A stretch of DNA of 64,000 nt from Bradymonas sediminis (GTDB lineage: Bacteria; Myxococcota_A; Bradymonadia; Bradymonadales; Bradymonadaceae). The translations under genes and the position numbers were made by a program. Below, one piece after another: positions 55,143 through 63,869 of the stretch. The number at the start of each line of letters is the position of its first letter. The stretch's first letter is position 1. The stretch spans positions 3,474,501 through 3,538,500 of the forward strand of contig NZ_CP030032.1 in the NCBI RefSeq assembly GCF_003258315.1, in the 5' to 3' direction. Below the pieces are notes generated by a model. That model saw only the letters and a list, made by a program, of their open reading frames with translations. It made no database searches and was not told the DNA's origin.

Positions 55143-55179
55143 AAGCCCGCGGGCTTGAGGACCTCAAACCTGCGGGCTT
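55143..55179 (-). terminator. Terminator between convergent genes
   Basis: 8-bp outer stem AAGCCCGC/GCGGGCTT (55143-55150 with 55172-55179) with an inner TTGAGG/CCTCAA helix. The minus-strand side continues TTTTATAATTTTAG, giving a T-rich tract for the barrel gene 55203-55787. It may also stop the plus-strand amidohydrolase, though no T run lies on that side. Confidence 0.6.
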
Positions 55180-55202
55180 CGATGGGCTGCGCCGAGCGCG
55201 TT

Positions 55203-55787
55203 TTAGATCGAGAAATCCATCCCCAGAAAGACCATCAGACGCCCCTGACTCAAGCTTGGCGCCCACTGCTCATCCTCGAGCAGGGCCTCGGTCTCGGCGA
55301 CGTTGATATATTGCCCCATCACCCCCAGGTTCAGGTCGAAGAAGGGCTTGCCCGCCAGGTCGTAGGTCAGCCCCAGCCCGCCGTTATAGCCGGCGTAATC
55401 AAGCTCGGGGTTCGTGGTCACCCCGCCCTCGACGAAGACCGCCAGGTCGGTGGTCGGAAAGCCCACGCGCCCGTAAAGGTTTAGGTCGACCTGCTCCAGG
55501 CGAGTCGTCTCGCCGGGCAAAGAGATCGCGCTATTGAAATAATTCGCCTTCAGCCCCAGCGCGAAGATATCAAAGCCAATCGCGCCGTGCGCCGACGCCC
55601 CGAAGCTGGCCAACTCGTGGTTGGAGTCCAGCACAACGCCGTCCTCTTCGATGGTCTGGGTCGCAAGCGGAATCCACAGCGCGTCGACGCCCAGCCGAAG
55701 CAGGGCATCGGCATCCTTGGGCGCAGCAACCGTCACGAACCCCACCGCCAAAAAGGCAATCATCCAACTGATCTTAGTGCGCATCAT
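55203..55787 (-). CDS. Small outer-membrane beta-barrel-like protein
   Basis: 194 residues. A cleavable-type signal (about residues 1-28: KISWMIAFLAVGFVTVAAP) is followed by about eight amphipathic strands with repeated Gly and aromatic residues, ending in FLGMDFSI. The pattern fits a small OmpA/OmpW-like barrel, but no named family was recognised. A GGAGAG Shine-Dalgarno precedes the ATG pair at 55787/55784. Predicted outer-membrane location is inference. Confidence 0.78.
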   Translation of the reverse strand: MMRTKISWMIAFLAVGFVTVAAPKDADALLRLGVDALWIPLATQTIEEDGVVLDSNHELASFGASAHGAIGFDIFALGLKANYFNSAISLPGETTRLEQVDLNLYGRVGFPTTDLAVFVEGGVTTNPELDYAGYNGGLGLTYDLAGKPFFDLNLGVMGQYINVAETEALLEDEQWAPSLSQGRLMVFLGMDFSI

Positions 55788-55884
55788 CGTGGCTCTCCAT
55801 TCGAAGAATTATAATGTGCCGACCGTTTGTCCTTGCGTTGAGCCCTTATACCTACTCTTGAGGCATAATATAAGGCCCTCGAAA

Positions 55885-55919
55885 CGAAAAACGCCCCGTT
55901 CCAATTGGACGGGGCGTTT
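55885..55919 (-). terminator. Rho-independent terminator after lysine aminomutase gene
   Basis: 11-bp stem AAACGCCCCGT/ACGGGGCGTTT (55889-55899 with 55909-55919), 9-nt loop, with A's at 55887-55891 that read as a T run on the minus strand. Located 29 bp after the stop of kamA. Confidence 0.88.
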
Positions 55920-55948
55920 GGACGATTATTCAGCGCTCACTGAACCGC

Positions 55949-57373
55949 TCAGCGATTTTGACGCAGCCGCATCGTCTCGGCGATGGCCTGGTCGCACATC
56001 TCCTTCTGCTTCTTCGGGTCCATCCAGGCAGCCTGAATTTCGTCGGAGAGCTCGCGCAGCGGGTCAAAATACAGGAAGAACGCTCCCGGCTTGACCGACG
56101 GGGCGGTATAAACGCTGACACCGGTTTCACGGTTATAATAGTCGAAGGAGTGCACGTCGCGCTTTCCGCCGCCGCCGGGGGCGTCGACCACATGCACCGC
56201 GGTATTGAAACCGGCGGTGACGCCGCGCACCATCTTCTCGATGTCGATATTGGCCTGAACCGTCGTGCGCAAGTCCTCGACGCCCTGCACCATATCGTGC
56301 TGGTACACATAATAGGGCTGCACGTTGATCTCGCTGAGGCGCTTGGTCAAAAGGGTCATGGTCTCCGCGGAGTCGTTGACCCCGTTTTGGAGCACGCACT
56401 GGTTTCGCACCGTCATGCCGCGCTCAAAGAGCACGTTCATGGCGCGTCGGGTAATCTCGGTGATCTCATTGGGGGTGTTGAAGTGGGTGTGAATGCAGAC
56501 CTCTTTATGAAGTTTGCGCCCCAGATTCAGCACGTCGGTGATGGCGTCTAGCCACTTATCATCGCTCAACACCTTCATCGGCATCACCGCGATTCCCTTG
56601 GTGGCGAAGCGGATGCGCCGGATATTCTTCATATTGAGCAGGCGCTCACCGATGGCGCGCACATGCTTGGCCGGCAGGTTATAGGTGTCGCCGCCGCTGA
56701 TGACAATGTCCTCGAGCTCGGGGCGCGACTCGATATACTCAAACGCCTTCTCCCAACGCTTGGGGTCCACCCGAAGGTTGACCTTCTCGACGGTGTCGGT
56801 GTCCACGCCGATGGCGTAGCTGCGGGTGCAGAAGCGGCAATAGACCGGGCAGGTGTCCATGACCAAAAACAGCGCTTTGTCCTGATAGCGGTGCGTCAGG
56901 CCTTCGACCGGCGCGTCCTTTTGCTCGTGCAGGCTGTCGAGCGTGAGCATCGGATGGTCGGGGTAGAGCTGGCTTGCCAGCGGAATAAACTGGCGCCGGA
57001 TCGGGTCCTCCCAGGGGTTATCCCAGTCGATCAGCCCCAGAAGATAGGGCGTCACGCGCACCGCCATCGGCACCAGGTGGAAGCCCTTCTTGAGGTCTTC
57101 GATGAAGTCGTCCGGCGCGATCCCCTGGATGAGGTCGACCAACTTCTCCTCGCCGTAGGCGGAGTTGCGCATCTGCCAGACATGGCTGAGGAACTCTTCC
57201 TCGCCCACGTCTGGATAGAGGCGGCGCCACCACTCGCCGTCGCGCAGCTCGCGATGCTTCAGGCTATCGGCGGAAACCGGCGCACGCGCGTGACGAACTT
57301 CGGGGGGAGCGGCCTTGGCTTTAACGATGTTTTTTTCGGCTTCCGACGCGGCGAGATCCTGAGAGGAAGTCAT
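55949..57373 (-). CDS. kamA: Lysine 2,3-aminomutase (KamA family radical SAM)
   Basis: 474 residues. Radical-SAM cluster motif C175xxxC179xxC182 (CPVYCRFC), SAM-binding ISGGDT, PLP-binding Lys404 in GGGGKRD, and Asp334 (GVND) and Asp360 (YQHD) at positions that bind the lysine side-chain amine in KamA. The enzyme converts L-lysine to L-beta-lysine using an iron-sulfur cluster, SAM and PLP. Glutamate 2,3-aminomutases differ at the two Asp positions, so lysine is preferred. Length matches KamA rather than the shorter EpmB. An AGGAGA Shine-Dalgarno precedes the ATG. No AblB acetyltransferase is next to it. Confidence 0.95.
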   Translation of the reverse strand: MTSSQDLAASEAEKNIVKAKAAPPEVRHARAPVSADSLKHRELRDGEWWRRLYPDVGEEEFLSHVWQMRNSAYGEEKLVDLIQGIAPDDFIEDLKKGFHLVPMAVRVTPYLLGLIDWDNPWEDPIRRQFIPLASQLYPDHPMLTLDSLHEQKDAPVEGLTHRYQDKALFLVMDTCPVYCRFCTRSYAIGVDTDTVEKVNLRVDPKRWEKAFEYIESRPELEDIVISGGDTYNLPAKHVRAIGERLLNMKNIRRIRFATKGIAVMPMKVLSDDKWLDAITDVLNLGRKLHKEVCIHTHFNTPNEITEITRRAMNVLFERGMTVRNQCVLQNGVNDSAETMTLLTKRLSEINVQPYYVYQHDMVQGVEDLRTTVQANIDIEKMVRGVTAGFNTAVHVVDAPGGGGKRDVHSFDYYNRETGVSVYTAPSVKPGAFFLYFDPLRELSDEIQAAWMDPKKQKEMCDQAIAETMRLRQNR

Positions 57374-57808
57374 TGCAATTCTCCTGGCGGCAAAGTTAGG
57401 TTATCACGGATAATTAGAGCGTGGGGCGCGGTTGCAACGGCAATCCATCCAACCAATGACACTGCACCACAAAACGAATACTCCCCGTCGGGTCAGCGCC
57501 CATGGCGTTATCGGCTCGACAAACACCGGCATAACGCGACGCACGCGAGCGTCGGGAGATAAATTTCGAACGTGGTGCGGCGGGCCGTAACCGCAACCAA
57601 TTCCACACTCCTAAATCCGACCGAAAACCAACGGTGCAGACCAGAAGCCCGGCCCGGATACACTTGGTGTTTTGGGTATTTTTGTCAAGACAGCCAGCCC
57701 AGCCCACGCGCAGCGACGGTTCGCCATAAGGTCGCCTGTGCGCTGTACAATCGCGCTTTTTTCGCGGCAAGCAACACTGCCAACACTCGCATCCCCGAGC
57801 CCCAAAAA
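57374..57808. other. Divergent intergenic region
   Basis: 435 bp between kamA (minus) and the DUF523 gene (plus). A possible -10 TACAAT is at 57746-57751 without a good -35. The open frame from 57572 is not used by any family-like residues, so the CDS begins at 57809. Nothing else was recognised. Confidence 0.5.
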
Positions 57809-58342
57809 ATGACAATAGAAATCGAACAAACGAAAGTCCTGGTCAGCGCCTGCCTGCTCGGGCAGCGCGTGCGCTATGACGGAGGGCATTCCGAAAGCGG
57901 GGCGAAAATCCTGGCCCAGTGGCGCGCCGAGGGCCGCGTGGTCGCGTTCTGCCCGGAGGTCGCCGGCGGCCTCGGCACCCCGCGCCCGCCCGCCCAGATC
58001 GTGGACGCCAACGGCGACGATGTCCTCGACGGCAAGGCGCGGATCCTGGATGAAACCGGCGACGACGTAAGCGCGGCGTTCCTCGCCGGCGCGCAGGCGA
58101 CCCTCGAGGTTGCCCAGAAAGCAGGCATCCGTGTCGCGATCCTCAAGTCGAAGAGCCCTTCTTGCGGAAGCCAGCGAATCTACAACACCCTGCCCCAGGC
58201 TGACGGCTCCGCCACCTCGGCCCTGGTCCCCGGCATGGGCATCACCACCGCCCTGCTGCGCCGCCACGGCATCGAGGTCTTCAACGAGCACCAATTCGAC
58301 CAGGCCCTTGCCTACCTCGAATCACTTCGCCCCAACCCATGA
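57809..58342 (+). CDS. DUF523 family protein
   Basis: 177 residues starting MTIEIEQTKVLVSACLLG. The family markers SACLLG near the N-terminus, FCPEVAGGL and SPSCGSQRIY are all present with conserved Cys residues (C18-like, C-P-E and SPSCG). DUF523 proteins are widespread and small; their reaction is not established to my knowledge, although the conserved Cys residues suggest metal or sulfur chemistry. The frame extends 79 codons upstream without similarity, so the ATG at 57809 is preferred. Confidence 0.92.
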   Translation: MTIEIEQTKVLVSACLLGQRVRYDGGHSESGAKILAQWRAEGRVVAFCPEVAGGLGTPRPPAQIVDANGDDVLDGKARILDETGDDVSAAFLAGAQATLEVAQKAGIRVAILKSKSPSCGSQRIYNTLPQADGSATSALVPGMGITTALLRRHGIEVFNEHQFDQALAYLESLRPNP

Positions 58343-58511
58343 CATCTGTCATATCAGCGCGCCAAGCGCCGCTCACGCCGGCCGATCACCCCCTATTTCT
58401 CTCGACAATCACAGACTCTGCGGGCATAGTAGGGCTCTAATGATACCCAACGAGAGCGCCGCTATTCGGGACTAACGCCCAATATCGTCGCGATGATATG
58501 CCCTGAGCCCG

Positions 58512-60074
58512 ATGCCTCCCAACGTCGACCCTGAAAACACGGATCCCAAGCGCCGACTTTCTAAAGGCTGGTCGATGCCCTCCTTCGAATTCATCGTGGA
58601 GTCCATCGACGAGGGCGTCCTCCTATGCGATTTGGAAGGGTGCATTTTTTATGTAAATCAGCGCATGGCGAAGATGCTCGGGTATCGCGTCGAGAAAATG
58701 ATCGGCGAAGAACTGTTTGATTTTATGACCCCTCAATGGGCGGCGGCGGCGCGAGAGAACCTCGCCCGGCGCGCGCTCGGCGTGGCCGACGTCTTCGAGC
58801 ACGAGTTTCGACATCGTGACGGCCACGCCCTCCTGACACTTGTCGCAACTCGGCCAATTCGAATGGAAGACCTAGAAAGTTACGAAGCCTCCCTGGTGGC
58901 GGTCACCGATATCTCCGAGCGCACCCAGGCCATCGAGATGCTTCGACGCTCCGAAGAGAGCTTTCGCACGCTTAGCGAAAATTCCCCCGACGGCATTCTC
59001 ATCCACCGGGATCTGAAAATCCTCTACGCCAACCCGGCCCTGGCGAGGCTGCTGGGGTATCAATCCCCCGAGGAGCTCTGCGCGGTACCGATTCGAGATA
59101 TCGCCCGCGATCAGGATATCGCCTCGCTGCCCGAGCGGATCGCACACGCCAACCCGAATACCACAATGACGCCCTTTGAGGAGCATCAAATTCGGCGCAA
59201 AGACGGCACAGTCATCCTGGTCGAGACCGCCCATTATCGGGGTCTTTACGCCAATCAAGCGGCCGTCATATCGGTGCTGCGCGACATCTCAGCCCGAAAA
59301 GAGCTGCAGTCGAAGACCATGCAGCTCGACCGTATGCTCGCCGCTGGCACGCTCGCGGCGGGCATCGGCCACGAGATCAATAACCCCCTGGCCTTTATTT
59401 CTGGTCACCTCGACCTGGCGCTCGAGGAGGTCATCGGCGATCTGGCGCTCATCGAGGACACCCCGCCCGAGCTGCCGCTCGCGCCGGAGCACCGCCAGGA
59501 GCTGATCACCTCTATGCAAGACATCAAGCATAGCCTCGAGGTCGCTCACCGCGGCAGCATGCGGATTCGCGATATCGTCGAGAACCTGCGCCTCTTTACC
59601 CGCGAAGAATACGAAGCCCCCTACCCGGTGGAGCTCATTGACGTTCTAGAGTCGACCATCCAAATGCTCGGCGATGAGTTACCCTCCAGCACCCAGGTGA
59701 TTCGCGATTTCGGTGAGGTGCCCCCGATCATCGGCTACGAGTCGGGGCTCGGCCAAGTTCTGCTCAACCTGCTGATCAACGCGGCCCAGGCGCTCCAAGA
59801 GGTGGAGCGGGCCCAGCGCGAACTTAAGATCTCGGTCTACCAGCAGGAAGGGGCGGTTTTCATCAATATCTGCGACACCGGCGGGGGCATCTCCCCGGCG
59901 AATATCGCGCATATATTTGAGCCATTCTTCACCACCAAACCCCCGCATCGCGGCACCGGCCTCGGCCTGACGATCAGCAAAAAACTGATGACGCGCATGG
60001 GCGGCACATTAGAAGTGACCTCGCGCCCAACCCGCGGCACCTGCGCGCTCCTGTGCCTAAAGCCCGCCCGCTGA
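58512..60074 (+). CDS. Cytoplasmic PAS-PAS sensor histidine kinase
   Basis: 520 residues and no transmembrane segment. Two PAS domains (about 25-140 and 148-265), then a phosphoacceptor domain with His287 in GIGHEINNPLAF and an ATPase domain with N box (LINAAQAL), G1 (DTGGGISP) and G2 (GTGLGLTIS). The GHEINNPL form of the H box is typical of NtrB-like or myxobacterial kinases. PAS domains may bind haem, flavin or other ligands; none is evident. No response regulator is adjacent. The ATG at 58575 (M22) has a slightly better Shine-Dalgarno and is an alternative start. Confidence 0.92.
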   Translation: MPPNVDPENTDPKRRLSKGWSMPSFEFIVESIDEGVLLCDLEGCIFYVNQRMAKMLGYRVEKMIGEELFDFMTPQWAAAARENLARRALGVADVFEHEFRHRDGHALLTLVATRPIRMEDLESYEASLVAVTDISERTQAIEMLRRSEESFRTLSENSPDGILIHRDLKILYANPALARLLGYQSPEELCAVPIRDIARDQDIASLPERIAHANPNTTMTPFEEHQIRRKDGTVILVETAHYRGLYANQAAVISVLRDISARKELQSKTMQLDRMLAAGTLAAGIGHEINNPLAFISGHLDLALEEVIGDLALIEDTPPELPLAPEHRQELITSMQDIKHSLEVAHRGSMRIRDIVENLRLFTREEYEAPYPVELIDVLESTIQMLGDELPSSTQVIRDFGEVPPIIGYESGLGQVLLNLLINAAQALQEVERAQRELKISVYQQEGAVFINICDTGGGISPANIAHIFEPFFTTKPPHRGTGLGLTISKKLMTRMGGTLEVTSRPTRGTCALLCLKPAR

Positions 60075-60110
60075 CCCCGAATCTCGAAGCCAGGCGGGCG
60101 GGCGGACGTC

Positions 60111-61154
60111 TCAGACCTCAAGCCACTCGAGCTCGACATCATCGCCGAGATTGTCGAGCAGATAATATTTGAACTCCGAGCGAATCTCGGCCTCCACCTG
60201 ACGAATACGCTCCTTGGACACATCCCAGTCGCGCCCCAACTCTTTGAGGGTCTTGGCGTCATCGACAATCATCCGCTCGTGCCAGATGGCGCGGGTGCGC
60301 GGGCGCGTCAGGGATTCGCCGAAGTCGCGGATCACCTTCTCAATCTGCGAGGAGATCTCGTGCCGGGCGACGGCCTCCTCCGGGCCCACTCGGTCACTGG
60401 CGAGCAACTGCCCGACGGTCGTGCCATCGTAGCCTTTGGCCGGCGCGTCGAGGGCCACCGGCGGCGCGTCGAGTTGCGTCCCCACCCGAACGACCTCGCT
60501 GACATCAACCTCCAAATACTCGGCCACTTGCTCGGAGGTCGGCTTGATCCCGCGCCGGGTCAACTCGCGCCGGGCTTTTTTGAGATTATAGAATAACTTC
60601 CGCCCCGCCCGTGACCCACCGATGCGCACCGGGTGCACAAAATTCATCAGGTAATTCAGGATCATCGCGCGCACCCAATACTGGGCGTAGCTGGTAAACT
60701 TCACGCCCCGATGCGGGTCAAAACGCGTCACCGCCTCGGCCAGGCCCACGTTGCCTTCCTGGATGAGATCGAGCATATCAACCCAGCGACGCTTATATTC
60801 TTTGGCCAATTTCACGACCAGGCGCAGGTTGGTCAGCACCAATAATTTGGCCGCGTCCATATCGCCCTCTTCCACATAGCGGCAGGCGAGCAGGTGTTGC
60901 TCGGCGGCCTCCAGGGGCTCGACCCGGTGCAGACGCGCCATATAGGTCGACACGGCGTCTCCGTCCGCGGTCGCGTTGACGCTGGAGAGTCGGTTGGCGG
61001 TCGCAAGGTCGAGCAACCCCACCGAAACATCCCTGCCCGCGGGTGCTCGCCTCGCCGATTTATGAGTCCGGGTCCGCTTTTCCACCAGAGGCCCGTTATA
61101 ATTGTGCAGCGGGCTGGGTTGGGTCGCTTCTGTGCGCGTCGCCGAAAAACTCAT
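60111..61154 (-). CDS. RpoH-type RNA polymerase sigma factor
   Basis: 347 residues, with about 50 extra N-terminal residues compared with RpoH. Regions 1.2-2.4 are clear (VDMLDLIQEGNVGLAEA, FTSYAQYWVRAMI), then an RpoH-box-like stretch GRKLFYNLKKARREL, and a region 4 with the helix DVSKERIRQVEAEI. The RpoH box is the best evidence for the heat-shock type rather than the housekeeping sigma. It would direct RNA polymerase to chaperone and protease promoters. An AAAGGA Shine-Dalgarno precedes the ATG. The window carries tig, clpP, clpX, lon and a dnaK, all typical targets, but no promoter was matched. Confidence 0.92.
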   Translation of the reverse strand: MSFSATRTEATQPSPLHNYNGPLVEKRTRTHKSARRAPAGRDVSVGLLDLATANRLSSVNATADGDAVSTYMARLHRVEPLEAAEQHLLACRYVEEGDMDAAKLLVLTNLRLVVKLAKEYKRRWVDMLDLIQEGNVGLAEAVTRFDPHRGVKFTSYAQYWVRAMILNYLMNFVHPVRIGGSRAGRKLFYNLKKARRELTRRGIKPTSEQVAEYLEVDVSEVVRVGTQLDAPPVALDAPAKGYDGTTVGQLLASDRVGPEEAVARHEISSQIEKVIRDFGESLTRPRTRAIWHERMIVDDAKTLKELGRDWDVSKERIRQVEAEIRSEFKYYLLDNLGDDVELEWLEV

Positions 61155-61535
61155 TTTGATCCTTTCTGATGGGTTTTATAAATAAAATACAACTCACTGG
61201 CTAATTGGAGTGTCGCGCCGTGCAGGCGCGCTACTTCAATAAATTTCTTCCTCTATAAAACGCCCGACCCCATCGAGGGTCGACATAGACGAAGATTCGC
61301 AATTAATACCGATGGGGTGAATAACTTAGCACGCCAGCGAAGAAGTCAAGCAGAAAGCCCAAACTTTCTTTGGGCGCCTACCAAAACCCCGGCGCGTACC
61401 GCGCATTAAAACGCCCCAAACCCCTGCAGACTGCGCAATAAAGCGTGCAGGAATTGACAGAATGAGGCGCAGCGCATTAGTAGACATAGGATGAGTTCAT
61501 GCGACTAAAACACTCCGTTTCCCCGGCCACCTGCG
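61155..61535. other. Divergent intergenic region (sigma factor / S1)
   Basis: 381 bp with AT-rich stretches near 61180-61320, likely carrying the promoter of the sigma-factor gene. A candidate S1 promoter is listed separately. No reading frame or RNA gene recognised. Confidence 0.5.
61454..61482 (+). promoter_or_regulatory. Candidate promoter for S1 gene
   Basis: Perfect -35 TTGACA at 61454-61459, and TTAGTA at 61477-61482 after a 17-bp spacer as a weak -10. It is 54 bp upstream of the S1 ATG. Only the -35 is strong. Confidence 0.35.
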
Positions 61536-63221
61536 ATGACACAGAGCGCACAAGAGATGACCCAGACCGACGACTCCCTGCACAATACCTTCACGCTGGC
61601 GAAATTCGCCGAGAAAACCGATGAGGGGTTCGAATTTGAGACCGCCTCGGGGACCCGGGTCCGCGTGGATCTCGACGAGTTCGACCAGGGCTTCCCCTAC
61701 GCGGCGGGCGAAGAAGTCGAGTTGCTCGTGGAGCAGCCCTGGGCCGGGATGTGGAAGGCGTCGGTGCGCAAGGCGGCGCAGTTGCGCTTGTGGGAGAAGA
61801 TGAAGACGATGGCCGCCGAGAACGCGGTCGTTGAGGGCGATATTGTCGGCTTCAACAAAGGCGGCCTGTCGGTGGATATCGGCGTGCGCGCCTTTTGCCC
61901 CAAGAGCCAGATCGACATCCACCGCGTCAACGACGCCTCGCCCTACCTGGGGCGGCGCGAGAAATTCCAGATCATCCAATTCGACGAGAAACGCTGTAAC
62001 GTGGTGGTGAGCCGGCGCAACCTTTTAGAAGGAAAGCGCAAGGAGCAGCGCAAGCAGATCGTCGAGGATATCGAGCCCGGCCAGGTCTTCACCGGCGTGG
62101 TGCGAAATATCAAAGAATACGGCGCCTTCGTCGACATCGGCGGCATGGACGGCCTGCTGCATATCTCGAATATGAGCTGGGGGCGCATCGACCATCCGTC
62201 GGAGATGGTGCGCCCGGGTGACGAGATCAAAGTGACAGTGCTTGATTTCGACCCCAAGAAGAAGCGCTTGAGCCTGGGGCGAAAGCAGATTTTGGACAAC
62301 CCCTGGACCGACATCGAAGAGAAATACGCCGCCGGCGATATCGTCAGCGGCAAGGTCGTGAGCCTGGCGGATTTCGGCGCGTTTATCGAGATTGCCCCCG
62401 GCCTTGAGGGCCTGGTGCACGTGACCGAGCTGTCCTGGACCCAGCGGATTCATCACCCCCGCGAGGTCCTCGAGCTCGGGCAGGAAGTGCGCGTCAAGAT
62501 CTTGAGCGTCGACACCGACAGCCGCCGCCTGAGCCTGTCGGTCAAGCAGCTCGAGGAGAACCCCTGGGTGAAGCTGACCGAGACGCTCAAGCCCGGCGAG
62601 GTCGTCAGCGGCCCGATCCGCACGATCACCGACTTCGGCCTCTTCGTCGAGGTCGCCGCCGGGGTCGAGGGGCTGGTGCATATCAGCGATATCTCCTGGA
62701 ACGAGAAGGTCGACGACGCCAACACCCTCTATAAGGTCGGTGAGTCGGTCGAGGTAAAGATCCTCGACGTCGACGTCGAGAATCAGCGCCTTGGGCTCGG
62801 CATTAAACAGTTGAGCAACGACCCCTGGCAGGACGCCGCGGACCTGGCCAAGCCGGGCAAAAAGATCAAGGTCACCATCACTCGCATCACCGACTTCGGC
62901 GCGTTTGCCGAGATCAGCGAGGGCGTTGAGGGCCTGATTCATATCTCGGAGTTGGCGCCTGAGCGCGTCGAGAATGTCCAGCAGGTGGTGCGCCCCGGGC
63001 AGGAAGTCGAGGCCCTGGTGGTCAGCTTCGACCGGGCGAACCAGCGCATCGGCTTGTCGCTCAAGCGCGACGAACTCGAAGAGACCACCGCGCGCGAATA
63101 CTCCGACGATGAGGGCGCGACCGCCAAGCTCGGCGATATCCTGCGCGACCGCCTCGGCCTGCTCACCACCGAGCAGGATCCGGGCGAAGACGCCGCCGCC
63201 GAAGACGACGCCAAAGAGTAA
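61536..63221 (+). CDS. rpsA: 30S ribosomal protein S1
   Basis: 561 residues, close to the E. coli S1 length (557). About five clear S1 OB-fold domains are visible (recurring G-x-V-x-x-I-x-x-F/Y-G-A-F/L-V-x-I/V, G-L-V/L-H-I/V-S/T, and V-x-V-x-V-x-D), plus a degenerate N-terminal one near residues 20-90. The protein binds mRNA at the ribosome and helps initiate translation. The C-terminus is acidic (AAAEDDAKE). A second ATG at 61557 is possible. An intrinsic terminator follows 24 bp after the stop. Confidence 0.9.
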   Translation: MTQSAQEMTQTDDSLHNTFTLAKFAEKTDEGFEFETASGTRVRVDLDEFDQGFPYAAGEEVELLVEQPWAGMWKASVRKAAQLRLWEKMKTMAAENAVVEGDIVGFNKGGLSVDIGVRAFCPKSQIDIHRVNDASPYLGRREKFQIIQFDEKRCNVVVSRRNLLEGKRKEQRKQIVEDIEPGQVFTGVVRNIKEYGAFVDIGGMDGLLHISNMSWGRIDHPSEMVRPGDEIKVTVLDFDPKKKRLSLGRKQILDNPWTDIEEKYAAGDIVSGKVVSLADFGAFIEIAPGLEGLVHVTELSWTQRIHHPREVLELGQEVRVKILSVDTDSRRLSLSVKQLEENPWVKLTETLKPGEVVSGPIRTITDFGLFVEVAAGVEGLVHISDISWNEKVDDANTLYKVGESVEVKILDVDVENQRLGLGIKQLSNDPWQDAADLAKPGKKIKVTITRITDFGAFAEISEGVEGLIHISELAPERVENVQQVVRPGQEVEALVVSFDRANQRIGLSLKRDELEETTAREYSDDEGATAKLGDILRDRLGLLTTEQDPGEDAAAEDDAKE

Positions 63222-63244
63222 GACGCATCACGGCGCATAAAAGA

Positions 63245-63283
63245 AAGAGGCTGGCTCGGAGCAATCCGGGCCAGCCTCTTTTC
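63245..63283 (+). terminator. Rho-independent terminator after S1 gene
   Basis: 10-bp stem AAGAGGCTGG/CCAGCCTCTT (63245-63254 with 63271-63280), followed by a short T run (63279-63282). The left flank is A-rich, so it may also serve the convergent CcmH-like gene on the minus strand. Confidence 0.8.
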
Positions 63284-63299
63284 GTTCGACTTCAAGCGC

Positions 63300-63869
63300 T
63301 TACTCGAGATATTCGCCGCGCAATTCTTCGAGATAGAGGCGGTCTTCCTCGGAGAGGTCCTCGGCAGACACAGCCTCCTCACCGTCGTCGAGGCCACCTT
63401 TTTTGCGCCCGCGCCAGCCGAAGAAATAGATCGCGACCAGGCACAACAGCAGCGCCGCGAAGATGATGCCGAGCAGCATATAATCGTCTTCCGCCGGCGG
63501 CGCGACCACGCGGTATTTCTCGCCGATATCACCGACGATCGTGTCGATGATCTCCTGCTTCGGCATGCCCTGGAGCGCCATCTCCTGGATGTCCTGGCGC
63601 ACCTCGGAGGCCTGGCCCGACGGGCACATCTCCAGGGTTTTGCCCGGGCAGAAGGGGCTGTAGATCTCCTGGCCGATCTGCTGAGACAGGGTCGACGCAG
63701 CGCCCGGGGTTCGAGGAGCGGCGGCCGAAGCGCTCGCGCCCTCAGGGGGCGCGGCGGCGACCGGGCTCACGCTCCCGACGGAGAGTATCATGAGCAGGAA
63801 AACCGCCGCGATTCGCCGCATATGATGCGCCGGGCGAGTCGATGGGGCCTGCTGAGTCATGCGTTTCAT
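63300..63869 (-). CDS. CcmH-like cytochrome c maturation protein
   Basis: 189 residues from the ATG with an AAGGA Shine-Dalgarno. Signal peptide/hydrophobic start (about 17-40, MRRIAAVFLLMILSVG), a periplasmic domain with FCPGKTLEMCPSGQASEVRQDI...GMPKQEI, a transmembrane helix (about 131-150, LLGIIFAALLLCLVAIYFF) and a cytoplasmic acidic tail. The CcmH/CycL family normally has a CxxC redox pair (LRCxxCQ); here the two Cys are in CPGKTLEMC, seven residues apart. The protein would present reduced apocytochrome c for haem attachment. Upstream genes lie outside the window; the last 130 bp of the window are unassigned. Confidence 0.82.
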   Translation of the reverse strand: MKRMTQQAPSTRPAHHMRRIAAVFLLMILSVGSVSPVAAAPPEGASASAAAPRTPGAASTLSQQIGQEIYSPFCPGKTLEMCPSGQASEVRQDIQEMALQGMPKQEIIDTIVGDIGEKYRVVAPPAEDDYMLLGIIFAALLLCLVAIYFFGWRGRKKGGLDDGEEAVSAEDLSEEDRLYLEELRGEYLE

